Part shown: positions 1 to 6,333 of the stretch, piece after piece
How the letters are laid out: the number at the start of each line of letters is the position of its first letter
Position numbering within the stretch: the first letter of the stretch is position 1
NCBI GenBank assembly: GCA_025453855.1
Contig: JALOPO010000224.1
Span: 1-7,160 of the forward strand
Source: Gemmatimonadaceae bacterium
GTDB lineage: Bacteria; Gemmatimonadota; Gemmatimonadetes; Gemmatimonadales; Gemmatimonadaceae
Length of the DNA: 7,160 bases
Direction: 5' to 3'
Notes under the pieces: generated by a model
Database searches by the model: none
Seen by the model: only the letters and a program-made list of their open reading frames with translations
Told to the model about the DNA's origin: nothing
Position numbers and translations under genes: made by a program

Positions 1-58
1 CCGACCCGCCGTGGCCGCGGGTCGCCCGTCACCGCACGGACCTCACCGCGACGCCCCC

Positions 59-1642
59 ATGGGACTCTGGTCCAAGAAGAGCATCACCGCCCTGCAGGCC
101 GAGGCGGGCAACGAAAGCGAGGGACTCAAGCGCTCCCTCGGTGCGCTCAACCTCACGATGCTCGGCATCGGCGCGATCATCGGCGCCGGGATCTTCGTGC
201 TGACGGGGAACGCGGCCGCCAACTACGCCGGTCCGGCGGTGTCGATCTCGTTCGTCCTGGCCGGGCTGGGGTGCCTCTTCGCGGGCCTGTGCTACGCGGA
301 GTTCGCGAGCATGATCCCGATCGCGGGCTCCGCCTACACGTACAGCTACGCCACGATGGGTGAGGGCGTGGCGTGGTTCATCGGCTGGAACCTCGTGCTC
401 GAGTACCTCTTCGCCGCGGCCACCGTCTCGGTGGGGTGGTCTGGCTACTTCAGCGCCTTCCTCGCAGAACTCGGGCTCCACATCCCCGCCGCCTTCGCCT
501 CGGCGCCGCTCGGGGTGGCGAACGGGCACCAGATCGTTCGCGCCTTCACCTGCGTCGACGGCAATGGCCTCGCGCTCGTCGATGCGGCGACCAAGCTGGC
601 GCAGGTCTTCGCCGATCGGGCCGCGTGCACCGCCGCCGGCGGCACCGTGGTGGACGGGATCATCAATCTCCCGGCGGTGCTGCTGATCATCGCCATCACC
701 GCGCTCCTCGTCCGTGGCGTGAGCGAGTCGGCGAACTTCAACAACCTGATGGTCTTCATCAAGACGACCATCGTGCTGCTGGTGATCGGCTTCGGCTTCG
801 TCTACGTCAACAAGGAGAACTGGACGCCGTTCATCCCCGAGAACAGCGGGGAATGGGGGCGCTTCGGCTGGTCCGGCGTGCTGCGCGGGGCGAGCGCGGT
901 CTTCTTTGCCTACATCGGCTTCGATGCGGTGAGCACGGCGGCGCAGGAAGCGAAGAATCCCCAGCGCGATCTCCCCATCGGCATGATCGCATCGCTGCTC
1001 ATCTGCACGGTCCTGTACATCCTGATGTCGCTGGTGATGACGGGGCTCGCGCCGTACAAGCTCCTCAGCGTCCCGCACCCGGTCTCGGTCGCCATCGGCG
1101 CCGCCCCGTCGCTCCGCTGGCTCGAGTACCTCGTGAACATCGGTGCCATCGCCGGCCTGTCGTCGGTGGTGCTGGTGATGCTCATGGGGCAGCCGCGCAT
1201 CTTCTTCACCATGTCGCGCGACGGGCTCCTTCCGCCGGTCTTCGGGCGCGTGCACCCGAAGTACCGTACGCCGGCGACGTCGACGATCATCGTGGGCGTG
1301 ATCGCGATCCTCATTGCCGCCTTCTTCCCGGTCGGTCTGCTTGGCGATCTCGTCTCGGGCGGCACGCTGGCTGCCTTTGCGACGGTCTGCATCGGCGTCC
1401 TCATCCTCCGGAAGCGCAGCCCCGAGTTGCCGCGGCCGTTCCGGACGCCCCTCGTTCCCCTCGTGCCGATCCTCGGCGCCATGGCAACGCTCGGCATGAT
1501 GGCGACGCTCCCCGGCCTCACCTGGGCGCTGCTCGCCGGGTGGACCACGATCGGCATGTCCATCTACTTCCTGTACGGCCTCCGCAACTCGACCATCGGT
1601 CGTCGCGAGGCCGCCGGCGCGCGTCCCGTCGCCGCCGACTGA
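59..1642 (+). CDS. APC-superfamily amino acid permease (CAT/YfnA-like), 12 predicted helices
   Basis: A 527-residue inner-membrane secondary transporter, probably importing amino acids. The first helix carries the APC signature GIGAIIGAGIF (residues 36-46). The family-typical helix-6 stretch FFAYIGFDAVST begins at residue 282 and is followed by the conserved EAKNPQRDLPIG loop. I count about 12 hydrophobic segments, the last ending near YFLYGLRNS, then a short polar tail. The ATG at 59 is chosen over an in-frame GTG at 11 because it begins MGLWSKKS, as in relatives, and the extra 16 residues are low-complexity; no clear Shine-Dalgarno is visible before either. An oddity is an approximately 50-residue hydrophilic insert (about residues 150-200) between helices 3 and 4, with cysteines at 165 and 190. 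Related permeases, as I recall them, have only a short loop there. The substrate cannot be read from sequence; cationic or broad amino acid transport is inferred from the subfamily resemblance. Confidence 0.93.
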   Translation: MGLWSKKSITALQAEAGNESEGLKRSLGALNLTMLGIGAIIGAGIFVLTGNAAANYAGPAVSISFVLAGLGCLFAGLCYAEFASMIPIAGSAYTYSYATMGEGVAWFIGWNLVLEYLFAAATVSVGWSGYFSAFLAELGLHIPAAFASAPLGVANGHQIVRAFTCVDGNGLALVDAATKLAQVFADRAACTAAGGTVVDGIINLPAVLLIIAITALLVRGVSESANFNNLMVFIKTTIVLLVIGFGFVYVNKENWTPFIPENSGEWGRFGWSGVLRGASAVFFAYIGFDAVSTAAQEAKNPQRDLPIGMIASLLICTVLYILMSLVMTGLAPYKLLSVPHPVSVAIGAAPSLRWLEYLVNIGAIAGLSSVVLVMLMGQPRIFFTMSRDGLLPPVFGRVHPKYRTPATSTIIVGVIAILIAAFFPVGLLGDLVSGGTLAAFATVCIGVLILRKRSPELPRPFRTPLVPLVPILGAMATLGMMATLPGLTWALLAGWTTIGMSIYFLYGLRNSTIGRREAAGARPVAAD

Positions 1643-1672
1643 CCCGCTCGCGGGTACGACCCGGCAGTCCCC

Positions 1673-1707
1673 GCACGCGGCGCTCCCGGGCGCCGCGTGC
1701 GTCGTTT
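1673..1707 (+). terminator. Rho-independent-type terminator after the permease gene
   Basis: A perfect 11-bp inverted repeat (arms 1673-1683 and 1690-1700, 6-nt loop TCCCGG) is followed by GTCGTTT. It lies 30 bp after the permease stop codon. A smaller 5-bp hairpin with a CTCG loop (1642-1655) overlaps the permease stop itself. The T run is short, but the stem is almost all G/C, so this probably ends the permease transcript. It also lies only 26 bp before the next start codon, so it could equally act in the leader of that gene. Confidence 0.6.
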
Positions 1708-1726
1708 CCGACAGAGGTTCGTTCGC

Positions 1727-2800
1727 ATGCCCCTCGACCTGCTCGCCGTCCCGCCCGACCGGGCCGATGCCATCCGCGCCCTCGCCGCCGACCTGCGGCC
1801 GGGGCTCGCGCTGGCGCTCTCGACCCACATCAACGCCGACGGCGATGGCTGCGGCTCGGAGGCGGCGCTCTCGCACCTCCTCGCGCAGCGCGGGATCGAC
1901 TGCCGCATCGTGAACCCCACGCCGTGGCCCACGATGTTCCGCTTCCTCCTCGGTGGACCGGTCGTCGACCGCAGCGCCGACGGCGCGGCGGCGCTCCGCG
2001 ACATCGACGCGCTGATGGTCGTCGACATCAGCGACGTGAAGCGACTGGGCGCCCTCGCCGATCCCGTGCGCGCGCTCCCCGTGCCGCGCTTCTGCATCGA
2101 CCATCACCTGCCGAGCGACGAGCCGCCGGCCATCGCGCCACGCCTCGTCGCCGACACGACCGCCAGCGCTACCGGCGAACTCGTCTTCGACCTCGCGCAG
2201 GTCCTCGACCTCGAGATCGACAGCGCCGCCGCGACCGCCCTCTACGTCGCGCTCCTCACCGACACCGGCGGCTTCCGCTTCAGCAACACCACGCCGCGCG
2301 TGCACGCGATCGCCGCGCAGCTCCTCGCGCGCGGCGTCGATCCCGAAACCATGTACCGGCGCGTCTACGCCTCGGTGAGCCCCGGTCGCCTGCGCCTCCT
2401 CGCCGAGGCGCTGCAGACGCTCGGCGTCGACGAGGCGGCGGGGCTGAGCTGGATCTCGCTCGGCGCCGGCGCCACGGAGCGCTACGGCGTGACGAGCGAG
2501 GAGCTCGACGGCGTGGTCGAGCATCCGCGCTCGATCGCCGGCACGCGCCTGGCGCTCTTCTTCCGCGACCTCGGCCACGGCAAGGTGAAGCTCAGCTTCC
2601 GCAGCGCCGGCAACGTGGACGTGAACGCGCTCGCCCGCGAGTTCGGCGGCGGCGGGCATGCGAAGGCGAGCGGCGCGCTGGTCGTGGGGTCGCTCGAGGA
2701 GGTGCAGGGACGCGTGCTCGCGGCCGCGCGCGCGCACCTCGCGCGTACGCCGCGGGAGACGCCGCCCGTGTCGGACGCCGTCCCCGTCGCCGCGCGCTGA
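1727..2800 (+). CDS. nrnA: DHH/DHHA1 phosphoesterase, NrnA-like (nanoRNase / pAp phosphatase)
   Basis: A 357-residue cytoplasmic protein of DHH subfamily 1, whose members degrade 2-5 nt RNA to mononucleotides and often dephosphorylate 3'-phosphoadenosine 5'-phosphate. All metal-binding motifs are visible: THINADGDGCGS (H34, D38, D40), VVDISD (D100), the name-giving DHH at 125-127, and TDTGGFRFSNT (D179). The C-terminal DHHA1 substrate-binding domain has FGGGGHAKASG (306-316, H311). It is slightly longer than typical NrnA (about 310-340). The ATG at 1727 is preferred over an in-frame GTG at 1697: AGAGG lies at 1713-1717 with a 9-nt gap to the ATG, whereas the GTG lies inside the terminator-like stem. 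A signalling gene follows after 16 bp, suggesting co-transcription. Other DHH enzymes, such as c-di-AMP phosphodiesterases of the GdpP type, are less likely because there is no PAS/GGDEF or membrane part. Confidence 0.92.
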   Translation: MPLDLLAVPPDRADAIRALAADLRPGLALALSTHINADGDGCGSEAALSHLLAQRGIDCRIVNPTPWPTMFRFLLGGPVVDRSADGAAALRDIDALMVVDISDVKRLGALADPVRALPVPRFCIDHHLPSDEPPAIAPRLVADTTASATGELVFDLAQVLDLEIDSAAATALYVALLTDTGGFRFSNTTPRVHAIAAQLLARGVDPETMYRRVYASVSPGRLRLLAEALQTLGVDEAAGLSWISLGAGATERYGVTSEELDGVVEHPRSIAGTRLALFFRDLGHGKVKLSFRSAGNVDVNALAREFGGGGHAKASGALVVGSLEEVQGRVLAAARAHLARTPRETPPVSDAVPVAAR

Positions 2801-2816
2801 CGCGGGGCATGGTGCC

Positions 2817-4340
2817 GTGACGGAGTTCGCCGCCGCGCTGCTGCTCGCGATGGTCGCCGGCGGCGGCGCGCTCTACTGCGCGTGGCTCTACCGCCGCTTC
2901 CGCAAGCCGTACTACGCCTGGTGGGCCGCCGGTTGGGGGCTCTACACGGCGCGCGTGGGGGTGATCGTCACCTTCCTGCGTACCAACGACGCGGCCTGGC
3001 TCTACTGGCACCAGGTGCTCACCGGATGGACGGCGATCGCGCTCCTCTTCGCCGCGCTCAGCTTCTCGCGCGGCGTGCGCGCCTCGCGTGCGCTCTGGGC
3101 GCTCGCGCTCTTCCCGGTGGCGTGGAGCTGGATCGCCATCTACCGCCTCGACTCGTTCCTCTGGGCGGTGCTCCCGGCGATCGCCTTCCTGAGCGGCGCG
3201 ACCTTCGTGACCGGCGTGGGCTTCGTGCATCACGCGCGTCGCACCGGGTCGCCCGGGGCGTGGATGCTCGGCGGCGCCTTCCTGCTCTGGGCGGTCCACC
3301 ATCTCGACTACACGATCCTGCGCGCGCGCGGCGCGTGGGTGCCGTGGGGCTACTACCTCGACATCGTCTTCATTCTCGCGGTCGTTGGCGGGATCGCGCT
3401 CCTCGTCATCGACGACCTGCGTCGCGGCCTCGAGGCGCTCTCGCTGCTCGCGGCCGACGTGCAGGCGGCCGGGCGTGGCGACGAGGTGGTGGCCGCGCTG
3501 CTCGAGCGGCCGCTTCGGCTGCGCGGCGTGAGCGGCACCGCGCTCTGGGACGTGCGCGCGACGCGCGTGCAGGACGCGGCCGGGCGCGCGCAGCCGTGGC
3601 GCGGCGGCACCATCCCCGTCGCCGTGCAGCCGATCGTCGACGAGGCGCAGCGCACCGCGCGCAGCGCCAGCGGCTCGCTCCGCGGTGGCGGCGACGAGCC
3701 GCGCTTCGCCGCCGCGCTCCCCATCTATCGCGACGGCGCGGTGAGCCACGTCCTCGTGCTCGTGGGCGACGTGCGCGATCCGTTCAGCGCGCTCGATGCC
3801 GAGTTCCTGCGCACGCTCGGGCGACAGGTCGGCGCCGCGCTGCAGCAGGCCGAGCTCACCGGACAGCTCGAGCAGCGGAGCGGCGAGCTCGCGCGCCTCA
3901 GCACGCGCCTCGTCGAGCAGCACGAGGACGAGCGCAAGCGGCTCAGCCGCGAGCTCCACGACGAGACGGGGCAGCTCTTCGGCGCCATCCGCATCGAGCT
4001 CGGCGCGCTGCGCGATGCGCCCGGGGCGGGGGAGAGCGTGGCGCGGCTGGATGCGCTCGTGTCACAGAGCATCGCCTCGCTGCGCCGCGTCACGACGGCG
4101 CTCCGCCCCACGCTCCTCGACGACCTCGGGCTCTCGAGCGCATTGCGCTCGCTGGTGGCGCAGGTGGAGCGCGACGGCGGCCTGTCGGCCGCGCTGCGCA
4201 TGCCGGAGGCGCTCCCGCCGCTCGAACGTGCGCGCGAGCTCGCGCTCTTCCGCGCCGCGCAGGAGGGGATCACCAACGTGCGTCGTCACGCCGCGGCGAC
4301 GCGCTTCGTGCTCGCCATCGACGTGCACGACGACGAGGTG
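2817..4340 (+). pseudogene. NarL-type sensor histidine kinase, truncated in its ATPase domain
   Basis: The sensor half of a two-component system, inferred to sit in the inner membrane. The start is GTG at 2817, 16 bp after the nrnA stop, with GGGG at 2804-2807 as a weak ribosome site. About seven hydrophobic segments fill roughly residues 3-200, with no sizeable periplasmic domain. A GAF-like region follows (about 205-345), then a charged coiled-coil segment, then the HisKA_3 box RELHDETGQ with phospho-acceptor H381. The ATP-binding domain begins normally (AAQEGITNVRRHA, N-box N487) and runs to IDVHDDEV near residue 508. There the homology stops: the DxGxG and GxGLxxM boxes that complete the nucleotide pocket are absent. 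The frame stays open to 5180 (787 codons in total), but the tail is Arg/Ala-rich out-of-frame translation of the neighbouring regulator. A kinase made from this sequence should not bind ATP properly. A real deletion and an assembly or sequencing error both remain possible. Confidence 0.85.
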
Positions 4341-4360
4341 GCACGATCACCCGATCGTGC
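4341..4360. repeat. Perfect 7-bp inverted repeat at the kinase/regulator join
   Basis: GCACGAT (4341-4347) and ATCGTGC (4354-4360) are exact reverse complements around a 6-nt loop CACCCG. The left arm starts at the first base after the last recognisable kinase codon. GCACGA also occurs as a direct repeat at 4325-4330. Part of the symmetry (CGAT...ATCG) comes from the normal DDHPIV codons of the regulator, so only the outer bases are surplus. It is either a deletion end-point aided by a hairpin or a coincidence. Confidence 0.6.
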
Positions 4361-4947
4361 GCGAGGGGGTGCGACGCATCCTCGAGGCGCAGCAGGGGCT
4401 GCAGGTGGTGGGCGAGGCGAGCGACGGCGCGAGCGCGCTCGCGCTGGCCGAACGGCTGCGTCCCGACGTGGCGGTGGTCGACGTGGGGCTCCCCGACATG
4501 TCGGGGCTCGACCTCGTGCGACGGCTGCGCGCCGGCACCGAGCCGCCGGTGGTGCTCGTGCTGAGCATGTACGACGATGCCGAGTACGCACGCGAGGCGC
4601 GCGTGGCCGGCGCGGCGGCCTACGTCGTGAAGGACAGCGCGGCGACGATGCTCGCGGCGCAGCTCTGGCTCGCGGTGGGCGGCACGGTGCGCCCGTCGCG
4701 CGACGACGCCATCCCGCGCGCCAGCGCGCAGGAGCGGATCGCGCTCCTCACGCCGCGCGAATGCGACGTGCTGCGCGGCATCGCGCGCGGCCGCACCAAC
4801 AAGGAGATGGGCCAGGAGCTCGGCATCAGCCCGCGCACCGTCGAGACGCATCGCGAGCGGCTGATGCGCAAGCTCGGCGTCACCACCGTCGCCGGTCTCA
4901 CCGCCCTCGCCCTCGACGCCGGCGTGGTCACCCGCGACGCGGGCTGA
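4342..4947 (+). pseudogene. NarL/FixJ-type response regulator with LuxR HTH, N-terminus missing
   Basis: The DNA-binding partner of the adjacent kinase. Reading starts abruptly at HDHPIVREGVRRIL, where intact relatives have a hydrophobic first strand followed by DDHPxVRxG. One of the two acidic metal-binding residues and the whole first strand are therefore missing. The rest is intact: the phospho-acceptor Asp in VVDVGLPDMSG (codon 4480-4482), the switch Ser in VLSMYDD (4564-4566), the conserved Lys in YVVKDS (4630-4632), and a full C-terminal helix-turn-helix starting LTPRECDVL (from 4747) with NKEMGQELGISPRTVETHRERL. Its frame differs from that of the kinase. No good start codon with a ribosome site precedes it; in-frame GTGs at 4357 and 4369 fall inside the domain. 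If translated from one of these it would be a regulator with a crippled receiver but a usable DNA-binding domain. The stop is TGA at 4945-4947. Confidence 0.85.
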
Positions 4948-4953
4948 CCACGC

Positions 4954-4985
4954 GGCGAGCCCGCACGCGCCGAGCGGGCTTCGCC
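4954..4985 (+). terminator. Terminator-like hairpin after the response regulator
   Basis: AGCCCGC (4958-4964) pairs with GCGGGCT (4974-4980) across a 9-nt loop. The stem continues as GGCG (4954-4957) with CGCC (4982-4985) past a single bulged T at 4981, giving 11 bp in total. It begins 6 bp after the regulator stop codon. There is no T run, so the terminator assignment rests on position and stem strength. Confidence 0.5.
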
Positions 4986-5024
4986 GAGAACTGCAGCCGC
5001 GTCAGCACGGAGGCGCGGCGGAGG

Positions 5025-5160
5025 GCCGGAGAACGGAGGCCTCGCGTGCGGGCGCTGTCGAGCATGCGGGGCCATTCACAAAGGCTGTTGATCGACCTTG
5101 CATCCAGGCGAGTGCCCGAGCGCGACACGAGCATCGCCGGCGCACCCTCCGTTCTCTGGC
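5025..5160. repeat. Long-range imperfect inverted repeat in the convergent intergenic region
   Basis: The arms at 5025-5039 and 5146-5160 (left arm around GGAGAACGGAGG, right arm around CCTCCGTTCTCT) are complementary over 15 bp with one G-T wobble, separated by 106 bp. Sequence just outside each arm repeats the same GGAG/CTCC and GTTC themes (for example 5161-5178). The enclosed segment holds a locally less GC-rich stretch (5075-5105) and no ORF that looks coding. It could be a REP-like element, a structured RNA or a decayed repeat. No target-site duplication was seen. Confidence 0.45.
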
Positions 5161-5240
5161 TGTTCCCCGTTTCTCCGTGATGACGCGGTTGCCGTTCCTC
5201 CCCGCGCGCTCCGATCCCGCAACGAACGGACCGAACGGCG

Positions 5241-5276
5241 CGAGGCCCGACCGCCGGTGACGGCGATCGGGCCTCG
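5241..5276 (-). terminator. Strong hairpin between convergent genes, probable (bidirectional) terminator
   Basis: CGAGGCCCGA (5241-5250) and TCGGGCCTCG (5267-5276) form a perfect 10-bp stem. Inside it, after one C-A mismatch, CGCCG (5252-5256) pairs with CGGCG (5261-5265) around a 4-nt loop, GTGA on the plus strand. It lies 26 bp beyond the stop codon of the minus-strand membrane gene and is symmetrical, so it could stop transcription from both sides. No strong T run flanks it on either strand. Confidence 0.6.
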
Positions 5277-5302
5277 GTGAGCAGCCGGGCGGACGTGGAG
5301 CG

Positions 5303-5899
5303 TCAGGCCTCGACGACCTTCACCGGCTCGTCGCCCTTCACGGCGGTCAGGTTCGGGCGCGCGGGGGCGGCGGGGCGGCCGATCATCAGGAGGCCGTCGT
5401 CGTTGCCGCTGTCGGCCTGGCGCGCGCCGGAGCGCGAGACGACGCCCGCGCTCTTGAGCACCTTGTTCACGGCGACGCCGGCCCAGATGAGGAGCGCGGC
5501 CGAGAGCGTGCCGACGAGGCCGGCGCGGAGCGCGACCTTCGTGAGCAGCGACTTGGTCTGCTGCGGCACGCTCGCGCGCAGCTGCACCGTGTCGAGCGCG
5601 AAGAAGACGAGCAGGCCGAGCACCGCGATGCCGACCACCAGGCCCACGATGCTGTAGAAGCGCATCAGCTTGCGCGCGTCGCTGAGCGCCGCCACGAAGT
5701 AGAGCAGCACCAGTCCGGGGAGCGCCTTGACCAGCGACTCCATGATCAGTCCGGTCGAGCCGACGCGCCACGTGAGCTCGCCGAACTTGAGGGGCCAGAC
5801 CTGCACCATGAACTCCGCCGCCACGTTGATCAGCAGGATGACGGCGGCGAAGGAGGCGAGCGACAGCAGCGCGCGCTGCTGGGAGGTCGACAGGTTCAT
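5303..5899 (-). CDS. Conserved-looking four-helix membrane protein of unknown function
   Basis: A 198-residue protein beginning MNLSTSQQRALL, with four predicted membrane helices: about 10-32, 49-72, 82-107 and 126-147. The loops are short, and the polar C-terminal tail (about 150-198) ends DEPVKVVEA. Helix 1 runs into a loop with W35 and W44; the segment after helix 3 reads LDTVQLRASVPQQTK. There is no signal peptidase site, enzyme motif or lipobox. The ATG at 5899 is chosen because upstream in-frame sequence is Arg-rich and non-coding in style, and GAGG lies about 7 nt before this ATG on the minus strand. It stands alone, convergent to the regulator and divergent from mrp, so the context says little about its role. 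The layout faintly recalls HpsJ-like membrane proteins of exopolysaccharide loci, but this is only an impression. I do not recognise the family. Confidence 0.8.
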   Translation of the reverse strand: MNLSTSQQRALLSLASFAAVILLINVAAEFMVQVWPLKFGELTWRVGSTGLIMESLVKALPGLVLLYFVAALSDARKLMRFYSIVGLVVGIAVLGLLVFFALDTVQLRASVPQQTKSLLTKVALRAGLVGTLSAALLIWAGVAVNKVLKSAGVVSRSGARQADSGNDDGLLMIGRPAAPARPNLTAVKGDEPVKVVEA

Positions 5900-6333
5900 G
5901 CGGGGCCTCGAGTGGCGTTCCGGGCGGACGGCGCAGGGGGTGCGCGACGCCGCCGCATCGGCCGGTGACGGGGGGAGAAGTCTGACCGGACCGGCAGGAG
6001 GAATGCAAGCGACATTCCCCCGGTACCCGGGACGAGCATCCCGCGTCCGGCGTCTCGCTGCATGGAGATGCGGGATTTCGTGGCGATTCGACCGCGTTCG
6101 GCTGCGGGAGGGATGGTGGTCGCCGTGGCGGCGGCGCAACAGCCGGGGTCGCCGTCGCTACACCCCCCGGGCTCGGAGCCCGGGGGGATCGCTGGCAGAA
6201 GGAAGTAGCTTTGTCGACATTCGGGCGCCCGCGCGCCCCCGGGCCGCGGCCGCCCCTGGCCGCTCCCCCGTCCCGTTCCGCCTCCCGCTCGTCCCGGGCC
6301 TCCCGCCGCCGGTCGGCGGGCCCCCCTCCGGTC
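5900..6333. other. 434-bp divergent intergenic region with several hairpins
   Basis: This lies between the starts of the minus-strand membrane gene and mrp, so it should hold promoters for both. Visible structures are GGAATG/CATTCC (6000-6005 with 6013-6018), an approximately 10-bp hairpin pairing 6038-6047 with 6067-6076 (one G-T wobble), the 11-bp stem at 6163-6187, and CCCGCCG/CGGCGGG (6302-6308 with 6314-6320) ending 13 bp before the mrp ATG. The stretch 6188-6220 is less GC-rich and is a plausible place for an mrp promoter, but no convincing -35/-10 pair could be read on either strand. Open frames through the region are Arg/Pro-rich and look non-coding. Confidence 0.5.
6163..6187. repeat. 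Perfect 11-bp GC palindrome with 3-nt loop
   Basis: CCCCCCGGGCT (6163-6173) and AGCCCGGGGGG (6177-6187) are exact reverse complements with loop CGG. It would make a very stable hairpin in RNA from either strand, or serve as a dyad binding site in DNA. It sits about 145 bp upstream of mrp and 265 bp upstream of the membrane gene. With no gene ending nearby and no T run, a terminator role is not obvious; a regulatory or leader role is inferred only from position. Confidence 0.55.

Noticed and set aside
11..58. GTG at 11 as the permease start
   Set aside because: It would add 16 low-complexity residues; the ATG at 59 starts the family-like N-terminus.
29..2737. Very long minus-strand open frame (902 codons) opposite the permease and nrnA
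   Set aside because: Arg/His/Asp-rich low-complexity translation with no domain; it is the antisense shadow of two well-supported genes in GC-rich DNA.
4341..5180. Continuation of the kinase frame as a genuine C-terminal domain
   Set aside because: The tail is Arg/Ala-rich with no motif and overlays in another frame a regulator with clear receiver and HTH motifs.
5994..6005. AGGAGG just before ATG at 6003 as a small gene start
   Set aside because: The spacing between AGGAGG and ATG is only one base, and the frame that follows is Arg-rich without recognisable features.
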